From the NCBI GenBank assembly GCA_002069725.1, contig MWBW01000023.1:1-44313 (forward strand): DNA of 44,313 nucleotides. The letters are read 5' to 3'. The notes beneath the pieces were generated by a model. The model was not told where the DNA came from. It did not search any database and saw only the letters and a program-made list of their open reading frames with translations. Each line of letters begins with the position of its first letter. Position 1 is the stretch's first letter. This stretch comes from Firmicutes bacterium ADurb.Bin248. Lineage in GTDB: Bacteria; Bacillota; Clostridia; Christensenellales; CAG-138. A program made the position numbers and the translations under genes. Shown here piece by piece: positions 1 through 7,837 of the stretch.

Positions 1-112
1 TCTCTGCGGGGCCGCCGCAAAACGCGGGAGCTTTTCTTATGGCCCGCGCGCGCTCCCCCTTCCCTTTGCCCGCCGCATTTGCTATACTTTTCCCGGAAGG
101 ATGGTGGGAAAC

Positions 113-904
113 ATGAGATTGGCTTCAGATTTCAGGCGCGCGGCGCGCGATGCCCTCGCGGGCAGGTGGGGGCTTGCTTTGGCGGTGTCGCTCGTCGCGG
201 CTCTGCTCGGAGGCGGCATAAGGGGCGGAATACAGTTCAATTTCAATACGAACGACCTGTCGAGCATTTACGACGCGGGCGGGATCAACCTCGCGGCGGT
301 GCTCGGCCTGCTGCGGCTGCCCGTGGAGAGCCTGAACGCGGCGCTTACGCCGTTTTCCAACATAATTATGCTCTACGGCATCGCCGTGTTCCTCGTCGGC
401 GGCGCGGCGGAGCTCGGGCACAGCCTGTTCTACGTCAGGCTCATGCGCGGCGAGAGGCCGGAGTTTGAGACGCTCTTCTCGCGCTTTTCGATCTTCGGCA
501 AGGCGCTCGGGCTCCGGCTGTTCATGGCGCTGTTCATACTGCTCTGGTCGCTGCTGCTCGTCATACCCGGCATCGTCGCGGGCTACAGCTACCGCATGGC
601 GCCGTATCTGATGGCGGAGCACCCGGAAATGGGCATCCGCGAGGCGGTGGACGAGAGCAAGCGGCTGACCGCGGGCTACAAGGGGCGTTGGTTCTGCCTC
701 GATTTGAGCTTCATCGGCTGGGGGATACTCTGCCTGTTTACGCTGGGCATCGGCTTTCTGTGGCTCAACCCTTACATGAGCGCCGCGAGCGCGGAGTTCT
801 ACCGCGGCATACTCGCGGACAACGCGGGAAGCGCCGGCGGCATGGGCGGCGCGGATTACGAGCGGGACGCGCAATCCGGTTTCGGCGGCCCCGAAAGGAT
901 CTGA
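113..904 (+). CDS. DUF975 family integral membrane protein
   Basis: An integral membrane protein of unknown function, about 263 residues. It opens with a short amphipathic stretch (ASDFRRAARDALAGRW) and then several hydrophobic segments, including ones near residues 20-40, 85-110, 135-160 and 200-225. The layout and the phrases VIPGIVAGYSYRMAPYLMAE and AVDESKRLTAGYKGRWF match the DUF975 family as I know it from Firmicutes. The tail is glycine-rich and hydrophilic. Two in-frame ATGs exist, at 101 and 113. I prefer 113 because the purine-rich GGAAGG/GGTGGG lies upstream of it, while it abuts the ATG at 101. A TATACT -10-like box lies at 83-88 without a clear -35. The serine hydrolase gene follows after 23 nt and could be co-transcribed. 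No biochemical role is established for this family. Confidence 0.8.
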   Translation: MRLASDFRRAARDALAGRWGLALAVSLVAALLGGGIRGGIQFNFNTNDLSSIYDAGGINLAAVLGLLRLPVESLNAALTPFSNIIMLYGIAVFLVGGAAELGHSLFYVRLMRGERPEFETLFSRFSIFGKALGLRLFMALFILLWSLLLVIPGIVAGYSYRMAPYLMAEHPEMGIREAVDESKRLTAGYKGRWFCLDLSFIGWGILCLFTLGIGFLWLNPYMSAASAEFYRGILADNAGSAGGMGGADYERDAQSGFGGPERI

Positions 905-927
905 CCTGCGCACGGGAGGTACGGCGT

Positions 928-2682
928 ATGGACATCACCATACAGATGCGTTCCGTCGAGATGCTCGTGAAGTTCCTCAAGCATGACGTCGCCAACATAT
1001 CGCCCTACGGCTACACGCTGCAAAAAACGCGCTACCTGCCCGAGGGCGGCGCGAGCGCGCCTTTGCCGCGCGGCGTTCCCGAGGAGCAGGGCGTGCCGAG
1101 CGCCGCGCTCGCGCGCTTTTTCGCCGACATCGGCGCCGAGGCGGATACGCTTGCCGTGCACGGGGCGCTCGTCATGCGCCGCGGCCGCGTGATCGCCGCG
1201 GGCTGCTTCGCCCCCTACCGGGCCGAGGTCCCGCACATGCTCTACTCGATGGCGAAAACCGTCACGGGCATCGCCGTGGGCATCGCGGCGGACGAGGGTT
1301 ACCTCTCGTTGGACGAGCGGCTCATCGACATCTTCCCCGAATACGTCAACGCCGCGCAGGCCAAGATTTTACGCGCGCACACGGTGTGGCATCTTCTGAC
1401 CATGAGCACGGGCTGCCGCTTCAACGAGGTCGGCTCCGCGCTCGACCAGAACTGGGAGAGGATGTTCATGGAATCCATACCCAAGTTCGAGGCGGGAAGC
1501 GCGTTCGAGTACAATTCCATGAATTCCTACATGCTCGCGGCCATACTCCGGAGGCGCACGGGCGTGAGCCTTACGGACTTCCTCCGGCCCCGGCTCTACG
1601 AGCCGCTGGGCATCGCGCGCTACGATTGGGAGAAATGCCCGCAGGGCGTCGAGAAGGGCGGCTGGGGGCTCTCGCTGACGCTCGAGGACGCCGCCAAGCT
1701 CGGCCAGCTCTACCTCAACCGCGGCGTGTGGAACGGCAGGAGGATACTCAGCGAAGCGTGGTGCCGCAACGCCATGCGGCCGCAGATCAAAACGCCCAAC
1801 GGCGAACTGAAGCACGGCTACGGCTACCAGATGTGGATGGCCGACGGCGAGGGCTCCATCCAGTTCAACGGCGCGTTCGGCCAATACGTACTGGCCATGC
1901 CCAAATACGACGCGGTCGTCGCGATATACAGCGGCAGCGCGAACCTGTTCGCATCCGGCACGCTGGGCGGCCACATACGCAAGCTCTTCTCATCCGTTTC
2001 GCCGCGGCCCCTGCCGCCGGACCCGGAGGCGCACGCCGCGCTGCTCGGCGCCCTGGGCGCGCTTTGCTATGCGCCTTCCCTGCCCGACGGCCTCGGAACG
2101 GACGCGGGGGAGTTCCGCCGCATCGCCGACATGCTCGACAAGCGCGAATACGCGCTCGACAACAACACGGGCGGCCTGTTCCCGCAGGCGCTGCAGGCTG
2201 TGCACGGCAACTTCACGGCGGGCTGCGATATGCTGCGCTTTGAGAAGCGCGACGGGGGCCTGCTCGTCTATTTCTACGAGCGCGAGGAGCGAAACGCCCT
2301 GTTCATCCGGCCGGACGGCGGCTTTGCGCAGGGCCGGGCCGCCATGAAGGGCGAGGTGCAGCTGACCGGCGCGCGCGCCGTGTGGAAGCTGCTGCCCGGC
2401 GAGATCCGCCTGTTCATCGTCTGCTCCTTCATCGAAACGCCGGACACGCGCATGATCTCCATCGAGATCCGGCAGAACAGGCTGCACATCGTATTCGACG
2501 AGAGGCCCTCGCTCGGGCGCGTCATGGATATGCTCTTCGAGCTCGTGGGCATTTCGCAGGTGGCCTACATCAAGCGCATGCTCTCGGAGATGCGGCGCGA
2601 GCACGTCGAAAACCTCGTGCGCTCCATGACCGTGCCGGAAGCGGACGGCACGCAGATCAGGCAGAACGATGTATTCGTCTAG
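928..2682 (+). CDS. Serine hydrolase, beta-lactamase/6-aminohexanoate-dimer hydrolase-like, with C-terminal extension
   Basis: A 584-residue protein whose N-terminal two thirds have the class C beta-lactamase / penicillin-binding-protein-like hydrolase fold. Ser107 and Lys110 form the SxxK nucleophile motif (SMAK), Tyr195 sits in a YNSMNSY motif, and GYGYQMW further on resembles the strand that replaces the KTG box in NylB-type hydrolases. No signal peptide or membrane anchor is visible, so it is probably cytoplasmic. The last ~180 residues have no motif I recognise and may be a lipocalin-like or regulatory extension. ATG 928 has a GGGAGGT Shine-Dalgarno at 914-920; the frame is open further upstream, but that part overlaps the DUF975 gene. 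It stops with TAG, so amber is a normal stop codon in this genome. The substrate is unknown; esterase, amidase or peptidase activity are all possible. Confidence 0.85.
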   Translation: MDITIQMRSVEMLVKFLKHDVANISPYGYTLQKTRYLPEGGASAPLPRGVPEEQGVPSAALARFFADIGAEADTLAVHGALVMRRGRVIAAGCFAPYRAEVPHMLYSMAKTVTGIAVGIAADEGYLSLDERLIDIFPEYVNAAQAKILRAHTVWHLLTMSTGCRFNEVGSALDQNWERMFMESIPKFEAGSAFEYNSMNSYMLAAILRRRTGVSLTDFLRPRLYEPLGIARYDWEKCPQGVEKGGWGLSLTLEDAAKLGQLYLNRGVWNGRRILSEAWCRNAMRPQIKTPNGELKHGYGYQMWMADGEGSIQFNGAFGQYVLAMPKYDAVVAIYSGSANLFASGTLGGHIRKLFSSVSPRPLPPDPEAHAALLGALGALCYAPSLPDGLGTDAGEFRRIADMLDKREYALDNNTGGLFPQALQAVHGNFTAGCDMLRFEKRDGGLLVYFYEREERNALFIRPDGGFAQGRAAMKGEVQLTGARAVWKLLPGEIRLFIVCSFIETPDTRMISIEIRQNRLHIVFDERPSLGRVMDMLFELVGISQVAYIKRMLSEMRREHVENLVRSMTVPEADGTQIRQNDVFV

Positions 2683-2716
2683 ACAACGGCCTTTCATCTA
2701 TTCCCATTAACATATA

Positions 2717-2757
2717 AAAGAATCCCGCCGCCGCGCGATGGCGGCGGGTTCTTTGAC
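2717..2757 (+). terminator. Rho-independent terminator after the serine hydrolase gene
   Basis: A perfect CCCGCCGCC/GGCGGCGGG stem extended by AAAGAA/TTCTTT flanks, 35 nt after the TAG stop. It ends the first transcription unit. Confidence 0.8.
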
Positions 2758-2860
2758 GGACCGCGGCGGCGGGGGACGCGATCGGCCGCGCGGCAAAACG
2801 GGCTTTTCGCAAGGAAAAATCGCGCGATCAGGCCGTTTTTTGAAAAGCGAAAATATTATA

Positions 2861-2889
2861 TAGAAATGCTACAAAAAATATGATATGAT
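2861..2889 (+). promoter_or_regulatory. Possible sigma-A promoter of the KimA-like gene
   Basis: A TATGAT -10 at 2884-2889 lies 17 nt after a weak TAGAAA -35. A second TATGAT overlaps at 2879. The surrounding 60 bp are much more AT-rich than the genome. The 5' leader to the start codon is about 50 nt. I looked for the conserved core of a ydaO-type c-di-AMP riboswitch and did not see it. Confidence 0.4.
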
Positions 2890-2945
2890 TCTCACTTGTA
2901 AATCGGCCCCCGGCGCAAGCCGGCGGCATAACAGAGAAAGAAGCT

Positions 2946-4796
2946 ATGTTTAAAAAGCTGAAAAGCCTGTTGATCGGGCGTACGCTCCAGAGCACCGAGG
3001 CCGAACACGAGAAGTTCAACGTGCTCTGGGGCCTTCCCATACTCTCGAGCGACGCGATCTCCTCCGTTTCCTACGCGTGCGAGGAAATACTCATGGTGCT
3101 CGTGCCCGTGGTGGCGCTCGGGGCGTACAAGCCCCTGCTGCTGATCGCCGCGGCCATCATCGTGCTACTGTTCATACTCGTGTTCTCGTACCGGCAGACG
3201 ATCGACAACTACCCCAACGGCGGCGGCTCGTACAGCGTCGCCACGGACAACCTCGGGCATGTGCCGGGCCTCATCGCGGCATCGTCCCTCTCGATCGACT
3301 ATATACTCACGGTCGCCGTGAGCGTGAGCTCGGGCGTGGCGGCCATCGTGTCCGCGTTTCCCGAGCTGCTGCCCTACAAGGTGTGGATCGCGCTTGCCAT
3401 CGTCGCGCTGCTCACGCTGGGGAACCTTCGCGGCATACGCGAGTCGAGCGTGCTCTTCGGCGTGCCGACGTACATGTTCATGCTCACGGTGCTCGCGATG
3501 ATCTTCGTGGGGCTCATCAAGGTGCTCGTGCGCGGCACGGTTCCCGTGGAACCTTCCGTGCAGGCCGCCGCGGCCGCGTCCTCGCTTGGGGATATGAGCA
3601 TCGTGCTGCTGCTCAAGGCGTTCTCCTCGGGCTGCACGGCGCTCACGGGGGTCGAAGCCGTCAGCAACGGCATACCCAACTTCCGCCATCCCGCGCAGAA
3701 GCACGCCAAGCAGGTGCTCACGCTGCTCGCGCTGATCGTGCTGGTCATATTCGGCGGCGTATGCACGCTGGCCTCGGTTTATAAAATCGCGCCGCAGCAC
3801 GACGTCACGGTCATGGCGCAGATCGCCATACAGGTGTTCGGCGCGCACTCCGTGATGTTCTACGCCGTGCAGGTGACCACGGCGATCATACTGATCATGG
3901 CGGCGAACACCGCTTTCGCGGACCTGCCGCTGCTGCTCTCGCTGCTCGGGCGCGACGGCTATATGGCGCGCCAGTTCACGAGCCGCGGGGCGAGGCTGAG
4001 CTTCTCCAACGGCATCATACTGCTCTTCCTCGTGGCGAGCGTGCTGATCGTCGTGTTCCATGCGGAAACGCACCAGCTTATCCCGCTTTACGCGGTGGGC
4101 GTGTTTCTGTCCTTCACGCTCTCTCAGGCAGGCATGTTCAAGCGCTGGATTACGCGCCGGGAGGGCAACTGGCACCACAAGGCCGTCATCAACGGCATAG
4201 GCACGGCGGTTACGGCCGTCACCTGCGTCATCATCGCGGTGAGCAAGTTCACGCACGGCGCGTGGATGGTCATCGTGTGCATACCGCTGCTGGTCCTGCT
4301 GATGCTGCGCATCAAGCGGCACTACATCCATGTGCGCGCGAACCTCTACATCGAGGGCGAGGGCAGGAACGCCATCTTCCGCGAACAGCCCGCGGGGCAC
4401 ATCGTCGTGCCCGTGCAGTCGGTCAACAAATCCTTCATCAAGGCGCTCAACTACGCGATGTACCTCAACGGCGAGAAGGAGGTCTATCACGTCAGCGTGG
4501 ACCCCGCCGCGACCGAGAAGGTGCGCCGCCATTACGAGGAACTCGGCACGGACATCCCCCTCGTCGTGGAAAACGCGCCGTACCGAAACGTCAACGAGGT
4601 GCTCTACGAGCACATCCGCCGGAAGCACGGGGAGCTCGGCAAGCACGAAATGCTCACCGTCGTCATGCCTCAGTTCATCATACCGAAATGGTGGAACAAC
4701 CCCCTGCACAACCAGACTGCCCGGCTGCTCAAGGGCAAGCTGATGAAGTTCCGCAACATCGCGCTGGTGACGATACCGTACATTATAAACGAGTAA
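2946..4796 (+). CDS. KimA/YdaO-like high-affinity K+ importer (APC superfamily)
   Basis: A 616-residue transporter. It is collinear with Bacillus subtilis KimA (YdaO) as I remember it: an LSSDAISSVSYACEEI segment in the first helix, the YPNGGGSY loop, LSIDYILTVAVSVSSG, LKAFSSGCTALTGVEAVSN, FSNGI and LIPLYAVGVFLSFTLSQ. About 12 transmembrane helices fill residues 35-460, followed by a ~150-residue cytosolic C-terminal domain. KimA imports K+ with protons and is shut by c-di-AMP bound at the C-terminal domain in Firmicutes; the family role is known, its use here is inferred. The length equals the family norm and the gene is intact. It has its own promoter-like region and terminator, so it is probably monocistronic. 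Confidence 0.88.
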   Translation: MFKKLKSLLIGRTLQSTEAEHEKFNVLWGLPILSSDAISSVSYACEEILMVLVPVVALGAYKPLLLIAAAIIVLLFILVFSYRQTIDNYPNGGGSYSVATDNLGHVPGLIAASSLSIDYILTVAVSVSSGVAAIVSAFPELLPYKVWIALAIVALLTLGNLRGIRESSVLFGVPTYMFMLTVLAMIFVGLIKVLVRGTVPVEPSVQAAAAASSLGDMSIVLLLKAFSSGCTALTGVEAVSNGIPNFRHPAQKHAKQVLTLLALIVLVIFGGVCTLASVYKIAPQHDVTVMAQIAIQVFGAHSVMFYAVQVTTAIILIMAANTAFADLPLLLSLLGRDGYMARQFTSRGARLSFSNGIILLFLVASVLIVVFHAETHQLIPLYAVGVFLSFTLSQAGMFKRWITRREGNWHHKAVINGIGTAVTAVTCVIIAVSKFTHGAWMVIVCIPLLVLLMLRIKRHYIHVRANLYIEGEGRNAIFREQPAGHIVVPVQSVNKSFIKALNYAMYLNGEKEVYHVSVDPAATEKVRRHYEELGTDIPLVVENAPYRNVNEVLYEHIRRKHGELGKHEMLTVVMPQFIIPKWWNNPLHNQTARLLKGKLMKFRNIALVTIPYIINE

Positions 4797-4798
4797 TG

Positions 4799-4817
4799 CA
4801 ATTGACAATCAGTTGAC
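4799..4817. repeat. ATTGACAAT-type dispersed repeat at a gene 3' end
   Basis: CAATTGACAATCAGTTGAC begins 2 nt after the KimA-like stop codon. The same short motif, in either orientation, abuts or forms the 3' ends of genes near 5003, 9664, 32518 and 39776. Confidence 0.55.
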
Positions 4818-4821
4818 GGTG

Positions 4822-4854
4822 AAACGGCTTTCCGCTTGAACGGAGGCCGTTTTT
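4822..4854 (+). terminator. Terminator after the KimA-like gene
   Basis: AAACGGC and CCG pair with CGG and GCCGTTT around a small internal loop, ending in TTTTT. It starts 26 nt after the stop codon. Confidence 0.7.
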
Positions 4855-4959
4855 GATGCGGGGAAACGGGCTGTCGTGAACGTTTGGCGTGGACTCCCCC
4901 GCGATTCAAAAGCGCGATTCCGCGGGCGGACGATATCCGCGCCTACGGCGGACAAACGC

Positions 4960-4980
4960 CCTTCGCCGTGAAAGCGAAGG
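4960..4980 (-). terminator. Weak candidate terminator of the zinc operon
   Basis: Read on the minus strand, CCTTCGC pairs with GCGAAGG about 30 nt beyond the last gene of the operon. The following tract (GCGTTTGTC) is poor in T, so this may only be a 3'-stabilising hairpin. The rest of 4855-5009 holds no gene. Confidence 0.35.
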
Positions 4981-5002
4981 ATGCTTGAAATTCGCTTGGT
5001 TG

Positions 5003-5020
5003 CCAATTGTCAATTATCCA
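5003..5020. repeat. Repeat overlapping the metallophosphoesterase 3' end
   Basis: CCAATTGTCAATTATCCA. On the minus strand its bases supply the last codons (Asp-Asn) and the TGA stop of the metallophosphoesterase. Confidence 0.55.
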
Positions 5021-5762
5021 GCGTCACCGTAACGACTTCCGGCGGGTTGCCCAGGCGCACGGGGAACAGGCTTTCGCCGAGGCCGCGGCTCACAACCATG
5101 GCGGAGCCGCCTTCCCGGTAAAGGCCGCTCGTATATTTCGGGAAAAAGCCCTGGTGCGGCGCGAACAGGCCGCCGACGAGGGGCAGCCTGATTTGCCCGC
5201 CGTGCGCGTGGCCGCACAGCGCCAGATCGACCCCGCACGCGCGGTAGAGCGCGAACAGCTCCGGCCGGTGCGAGAGCAAAAGCGTGAAGCCGCCCCGCGA
5301 AGTCCACTTAGAAAGGAGCTCTCGCATGGCGGCGGGCGCCGCGCCCCTTTCATGGAACGCCGGGTCGCGAAGGCCGAGCACGCGAATGGACGCGCCGCCG
5401 CGCCGTATCTGCTCAACCCCGTCGAACAGCGCGCGGACGCCGCGCTGTTCAAGCGCCGCGCGGATTTCCCCGCTCCTGCCCGAGAGCGCCTCATGGTTGC
5501 CGGGGACGTAAAACGTCGGCGCGAGCATCGCGGCGCCTTCGGCGAACTCCAGCGCGGGAGCGAGGTCGAAGCGGCGGCGGTCGACGATGTCGCCCGTGAC
5601 GGCGACGAGGTCCGGCTTCGCGGCGCGGACGGCTTCGAGCAGCAGGCGCTGCCCTTCCCCGAAGCGCGCGGAATGCAAATCGGAAATGTGAACGATGCGC
5701 AAGCCCTCAAACGCCGCGGGCAGCCGCGCGCCGCTGAACGTGTAATGCGAAACGCAGATCAC
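5010..5762 (-). CDS. YkuE/YaeI-like metallophosphoesterase
   Basis: A calcineurin-like metal-dependent phosphoesterase of about 250 residues. All signature blocks are visible in order: HISDLH, GDIVDRR, GNHE, LSHRP and GHAHGGQ, which together bind two metal ions. The final GHAHGGQ..LP form is typical of the YkuE/YaeI group acting on membrane-associated substrates, but no transmembrane helix is evident here. I place the start at GTG 5762. It overlaps the zur stop as GTGA and is preceded by GGGAGGGGG. The longer frame from ATG 5813 would run 17 codons into zur. It is the last gene of the zinc operon, so Zn2+ or Mn2+ dependence and Zur control are plausible inferences. The true substrate is unknown. 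Confidence 0.85.
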   Translation of the reverse strand: MICVSHYTFSGARLPAAFEGLRIVHISDLHSARFGEGQRLLLEAVRAAKPDLVAVTGDIVDRRRFDLAPALEFAEGAAMLAPTFYVPGNHEALSGRSGEIRAALEQRGVRALFDGVEQIRRGGASIRVLGLRDPAFHERGAAPAAMRELLSKWTSRGGFTLLLSHRPELFALYRACGVDLALCGHAHGGQIRLPLVGGLFAPHQGFFPKYTSGLYREGGSAMVVSRGLGESLFPVRLGNPPEVVTVTLDN

Positions 5763-6217
5763 GGCGCCCCCTCCCTTGCCGCAGGCGAAACTCCCCCGCG
5801 GCAGGCCGGGCAATAGCCGTAGACCACGAGCTTATGGCCGGAGATGCGGTAATCCGTCTCCTGCTCGAGCGCTTTCTCATAGCCCGCGAGCGGGCAGCGC
5901 TCGAGCGAGCGGATCTCCCGGCAGCCCAGGCAGATCAGGTAATGGCGGTGCGCCGCGCGGCTGAATTCGAAGAACGCGCGCGGATCGCCGGGTATGCTCA
6001 GCTTGGCGGCGAGCCCTTTTTCGCACAGCGCCTCTATGGCGCGGTAGACGGTCGAAAGGTTCGCGGCGACGCCTTTTTCGCGAAGCGCGAGGTATACCTG
6101 CTCCGCGGAGAGCGGCGCGGCGCTTGCCTCGAGCAGCGAGAGCACCGCCGCGCGCGGGCGGGTGTTTCGAAGGCCGCTTTGGGCGAGCGCGCTTCCGGCA
6201 TCGAGCTTTTCCTTCAT
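5759..6217 (-). CDS. zur: Fur-family metalloregulator, probably Zur
   Basis: A 152-residue Fur-family repressor. The winged helix-turn-helix covers about residues 20-75, with the recognition segment NLSTVYRAIEAL. The dimer/metal domain has His90 and His92 followed by Cys96-x2-Cys99, and a second Cys136-x2-Cys139 pair; together the four cysteines form the structural zinc site known in the family. A Zur assignment rather than Fur or PerR comes from its place inside a znuABC-type operon, sharing 4 nt with znuB before it and with the phosphoesterase after it. It would bind the palindrome at the operon promoter when zinc is plentiful, closing a feedback loop. A manganese- or iron-sensing role cannot be excluded from sequence alone. 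Confidence 0.88.
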   Translation of the reverse strand: MKEKLDAGSALAQSGLRNTRPRAAVLSLLEASAAPLSAEQVYLALREKGVAANLSTVYRAIEALCEKGLAAKLSIPGDPRAFFEFSRAAHRHYLICLGCREIRSLERCPLAGYEKALEQETDYRISGHKLVVYGYCPACRGGVSPAAREGAP

Positions 6218-7068
6218 GGCGCGCCCTCCGCTTCATCCGGGCGAAGCCCGCGTTGCCCGAGCTTTTCCATGAGCGCGCGCACGCCGAAGACCGCGAAGTA
6301 GCACGCCGCGCAAAGCACCACGATGGACGCGCCGGAAGCGATGTCGAGCGCGTAGGAGACCCAGAGCCCGGCCGTGCAGCAGAGCGCGCCGATGAGCACC
6401 GCGTAGAGCATCCGTCTCTTGAGGTTGCCCGTCAAAAGCCCCGCCGTCGCGGCGGGCGCGGTGAGCAGCGCCATGACCAGTATGATGCCCACGACGCGAA
6501 TGAGCGCGACAATGGTCATCGCGACGAGTATGAGAAGCAGGTATTCGAGCACGGCGGTCCTGACGCCGAGGATCGCGGCGAATTCTTCGTCAAACAGATA
6601 CGCCTTCCAGTCGTTGTAGAACATGGCCACGACGAGCGCCACAATGGCGCTCAGCGCGAGCGCCATCGTAAGATCCGTCCGCGTGACCGAGAGTATGCCG
6701 CCGAACAGGTACGACGTGAGATCCGGCGGATAGCCCGGCATCAGGCCGATGAACAGCACGCCCAGCGCCATGCCCAGCGACCAGAACAGGCCCACTATGA
6801 CATCCGAGCGCGTGCCGCCCTTTCTTTTCACATAGCCGATGCCGACGGCCGCGAGCACGGAGAACAGGAACGCGCCGAGTATGGGCTCGAAGCCCAAAAG
6901 ATAGCCGAGCCCCACGCCGCCGTAGGACGTGTGCGCGATGCCCCCGCTCATCATGACGAGCTTCTTCTCGATGACGATCACGCCCACGATGCCGCAGGCG
7001 ACGCTCGCGAGCAGCCCCGAGAACAGGGCGTTCCTCAAAAATTGATATTGAAACAGCGCTTCAAACAC
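6214..7068 (-). CDS. znuB: Metal (zinc) ABC transporter permease
   Basis: A polytopic ABC-3 family permease, 284 residues with about eight hydrophobic helices. Family phrases are present: VIVIEKKLVMMSGGIAHTSYGGVGLGYLLG near the N-terminus, LFGGILSVT mid-protein, and VALIRVVGIILVMALLTAPAATA in the ATPase-contacting region. It forms the membrane channel taking metal from the ZnuA lipoprotein. The start codon is GTG at 7068, with AAGGAGG just upstream embedded in the last codons of znuC, so translation is coupled (8-nt overlap). The C-terminus overlaps zur by 4 nt. Manganese transporters share this fold; zinc is inferred from the Fur-family neighbour and the palindromic operator. Confidence 0.9.
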   Translation of the reverse strand: MFEALFQYQFLRNALFSGLLASVACGIVGVIVIEKKLVMMSGGIAHTSYGGVGLGYLLGFEPILGAFLFSVLAAVGIGYVKRKGGTRSDVIVGLFWSLGMALGVLFIGLMPGYPPDLTSYLFGGILSVTRTDLTMALALSAIVALVVAMFYNDWKAYLFDEEFAAILGVRTAVLEYLLLILVAMTIVALIRVVGIILVMALLTAPAATAGLLTGNLKRRMLYAVLIGALCCTAGLWVSYALDIASGASIVVLCAACYFAVFGVRALMEKLGQRGLRPDEAEGAP

Positions 7069-7837
7069 AACAGCCTCCTTCCCCGTGCTCCGCGAGCACG
7101 CGATGGGGTACGCCGTGGGCGATCAGGTCCACGGGACAGCCGTACAGAGAGTTGACGACGGGCGAAGTCAGCTCAGGCTCGCCGTGGTAGACGAGCCTCC
7201 CGTTGAGGCAGGCGAGCTTTTTCACCTGCGCGGACACGGCGAGCAGGTCGTGCGTGACGAGTACGATGGTCATATCCCGGTTGAGCTCGCTCAAAAGAGA
7301 ATAGATCTGCTCGCGCGAGGATGCGTCCACGCTGGCGGTCGGCTCGTCGAGCAGCAGCAGCTTCGGCTTTGCGGCGAGAGCGCGCGCGATGAGCATCTTC
7401 TGAAATTCGCCGCCCGAAAGGTCGGAAAGCCTTCTTGCCGCGAGATGGCCGACTCCCACGCGCTCCGCGAGCGAGCGGGCGGCGGCCTCGTCCTCTTTCG
7501 AGTACGCGAAGAACGGTGCGAGGCCTTTTTTAAGCCTGCCCGTGAGGATCACCTCGAGCAGCGTGATGGGGAAGCGCTTGTCCATCGCGGCGAACTGGGG
7601 CACGTATCCCACGGCCGCGCGGCCGCCGCCCGGAGGCGCGCCGAACACCTCGACATGGCCGGAGGCCGGCTTGACGAGGCCGAGCATCGCCTTGAGCAGC
7701 GTGGACTTGCCGCCGCCGTTGGGACCGATGATGCCCAGGTACTCCCCCTCGCAAACGTCGAGCCGGACGTCCGTGAGCGCGGCCGTTTTGCCGTAATAGA
7801 CCGAAAGGCCCTCTATGCGCACCGCGCGCCCGTTCAT
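7061..7837 (-). CDS. znuC: Metal (zinc) ABC transporter ATP-binding protein
   Basis: A 258-residue ATPase. In order: Walker A GPNGGGKST (residues ~35-43), a Q-loop in YVPQFAAMD, signature LSGGEFQK, Walker B LLLLDEPTASVD and the H-loop switch VTHD. These are the standard parts that drive transport through ZnuB. ATG 7837 overlaps the znuA stop as ATGA. An upstream in-frame extension exists but would lie antisense in register with znuA and is not credible. The C-terminus ends in Cys-Cys-Val. It is the second gene of the operon transcribed from the consensus promoter near 8780. Confidence 0.9.
   Translation of the reverse strand: MNGRAVRIEGLSVYYGKTAALTDVRLDVCEGEYLGIIGPNGGGKSTLLKAMLGLVKPASGHVEVFGAPPGGGRAAVGYVPQFAAMDKRFPITLLEVILTGRLKKGLAPFFAYSKEDEAAARSLAERVGVGHLAARRLSDLSGGEFQKMLIARALAAKPKLLLLDEPTASVDASSREQIYSLLSELNRDMTIVLVTHDLLAVSAQVKKLACLNGRLVYHGEPELTSPVVNSLYGCPVDLIAHGVPHRVLAEHGEGGCCV

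Noticed and set aside
2760..2945. c-di-AMP (ydaO-type) riboswitch ahead of the KimA-like gene
   Set aside because: Known for this gene family, but I could not find the conserved core; the leader from the likely start site is only ~50 nt.
3165..4808. 547-codon minus-strand frame opposite the KimA-like gene
   Set aside because: Shadow of a GC-rich gene: His/Arg/Asp-rich, no domain, no ribosome site.
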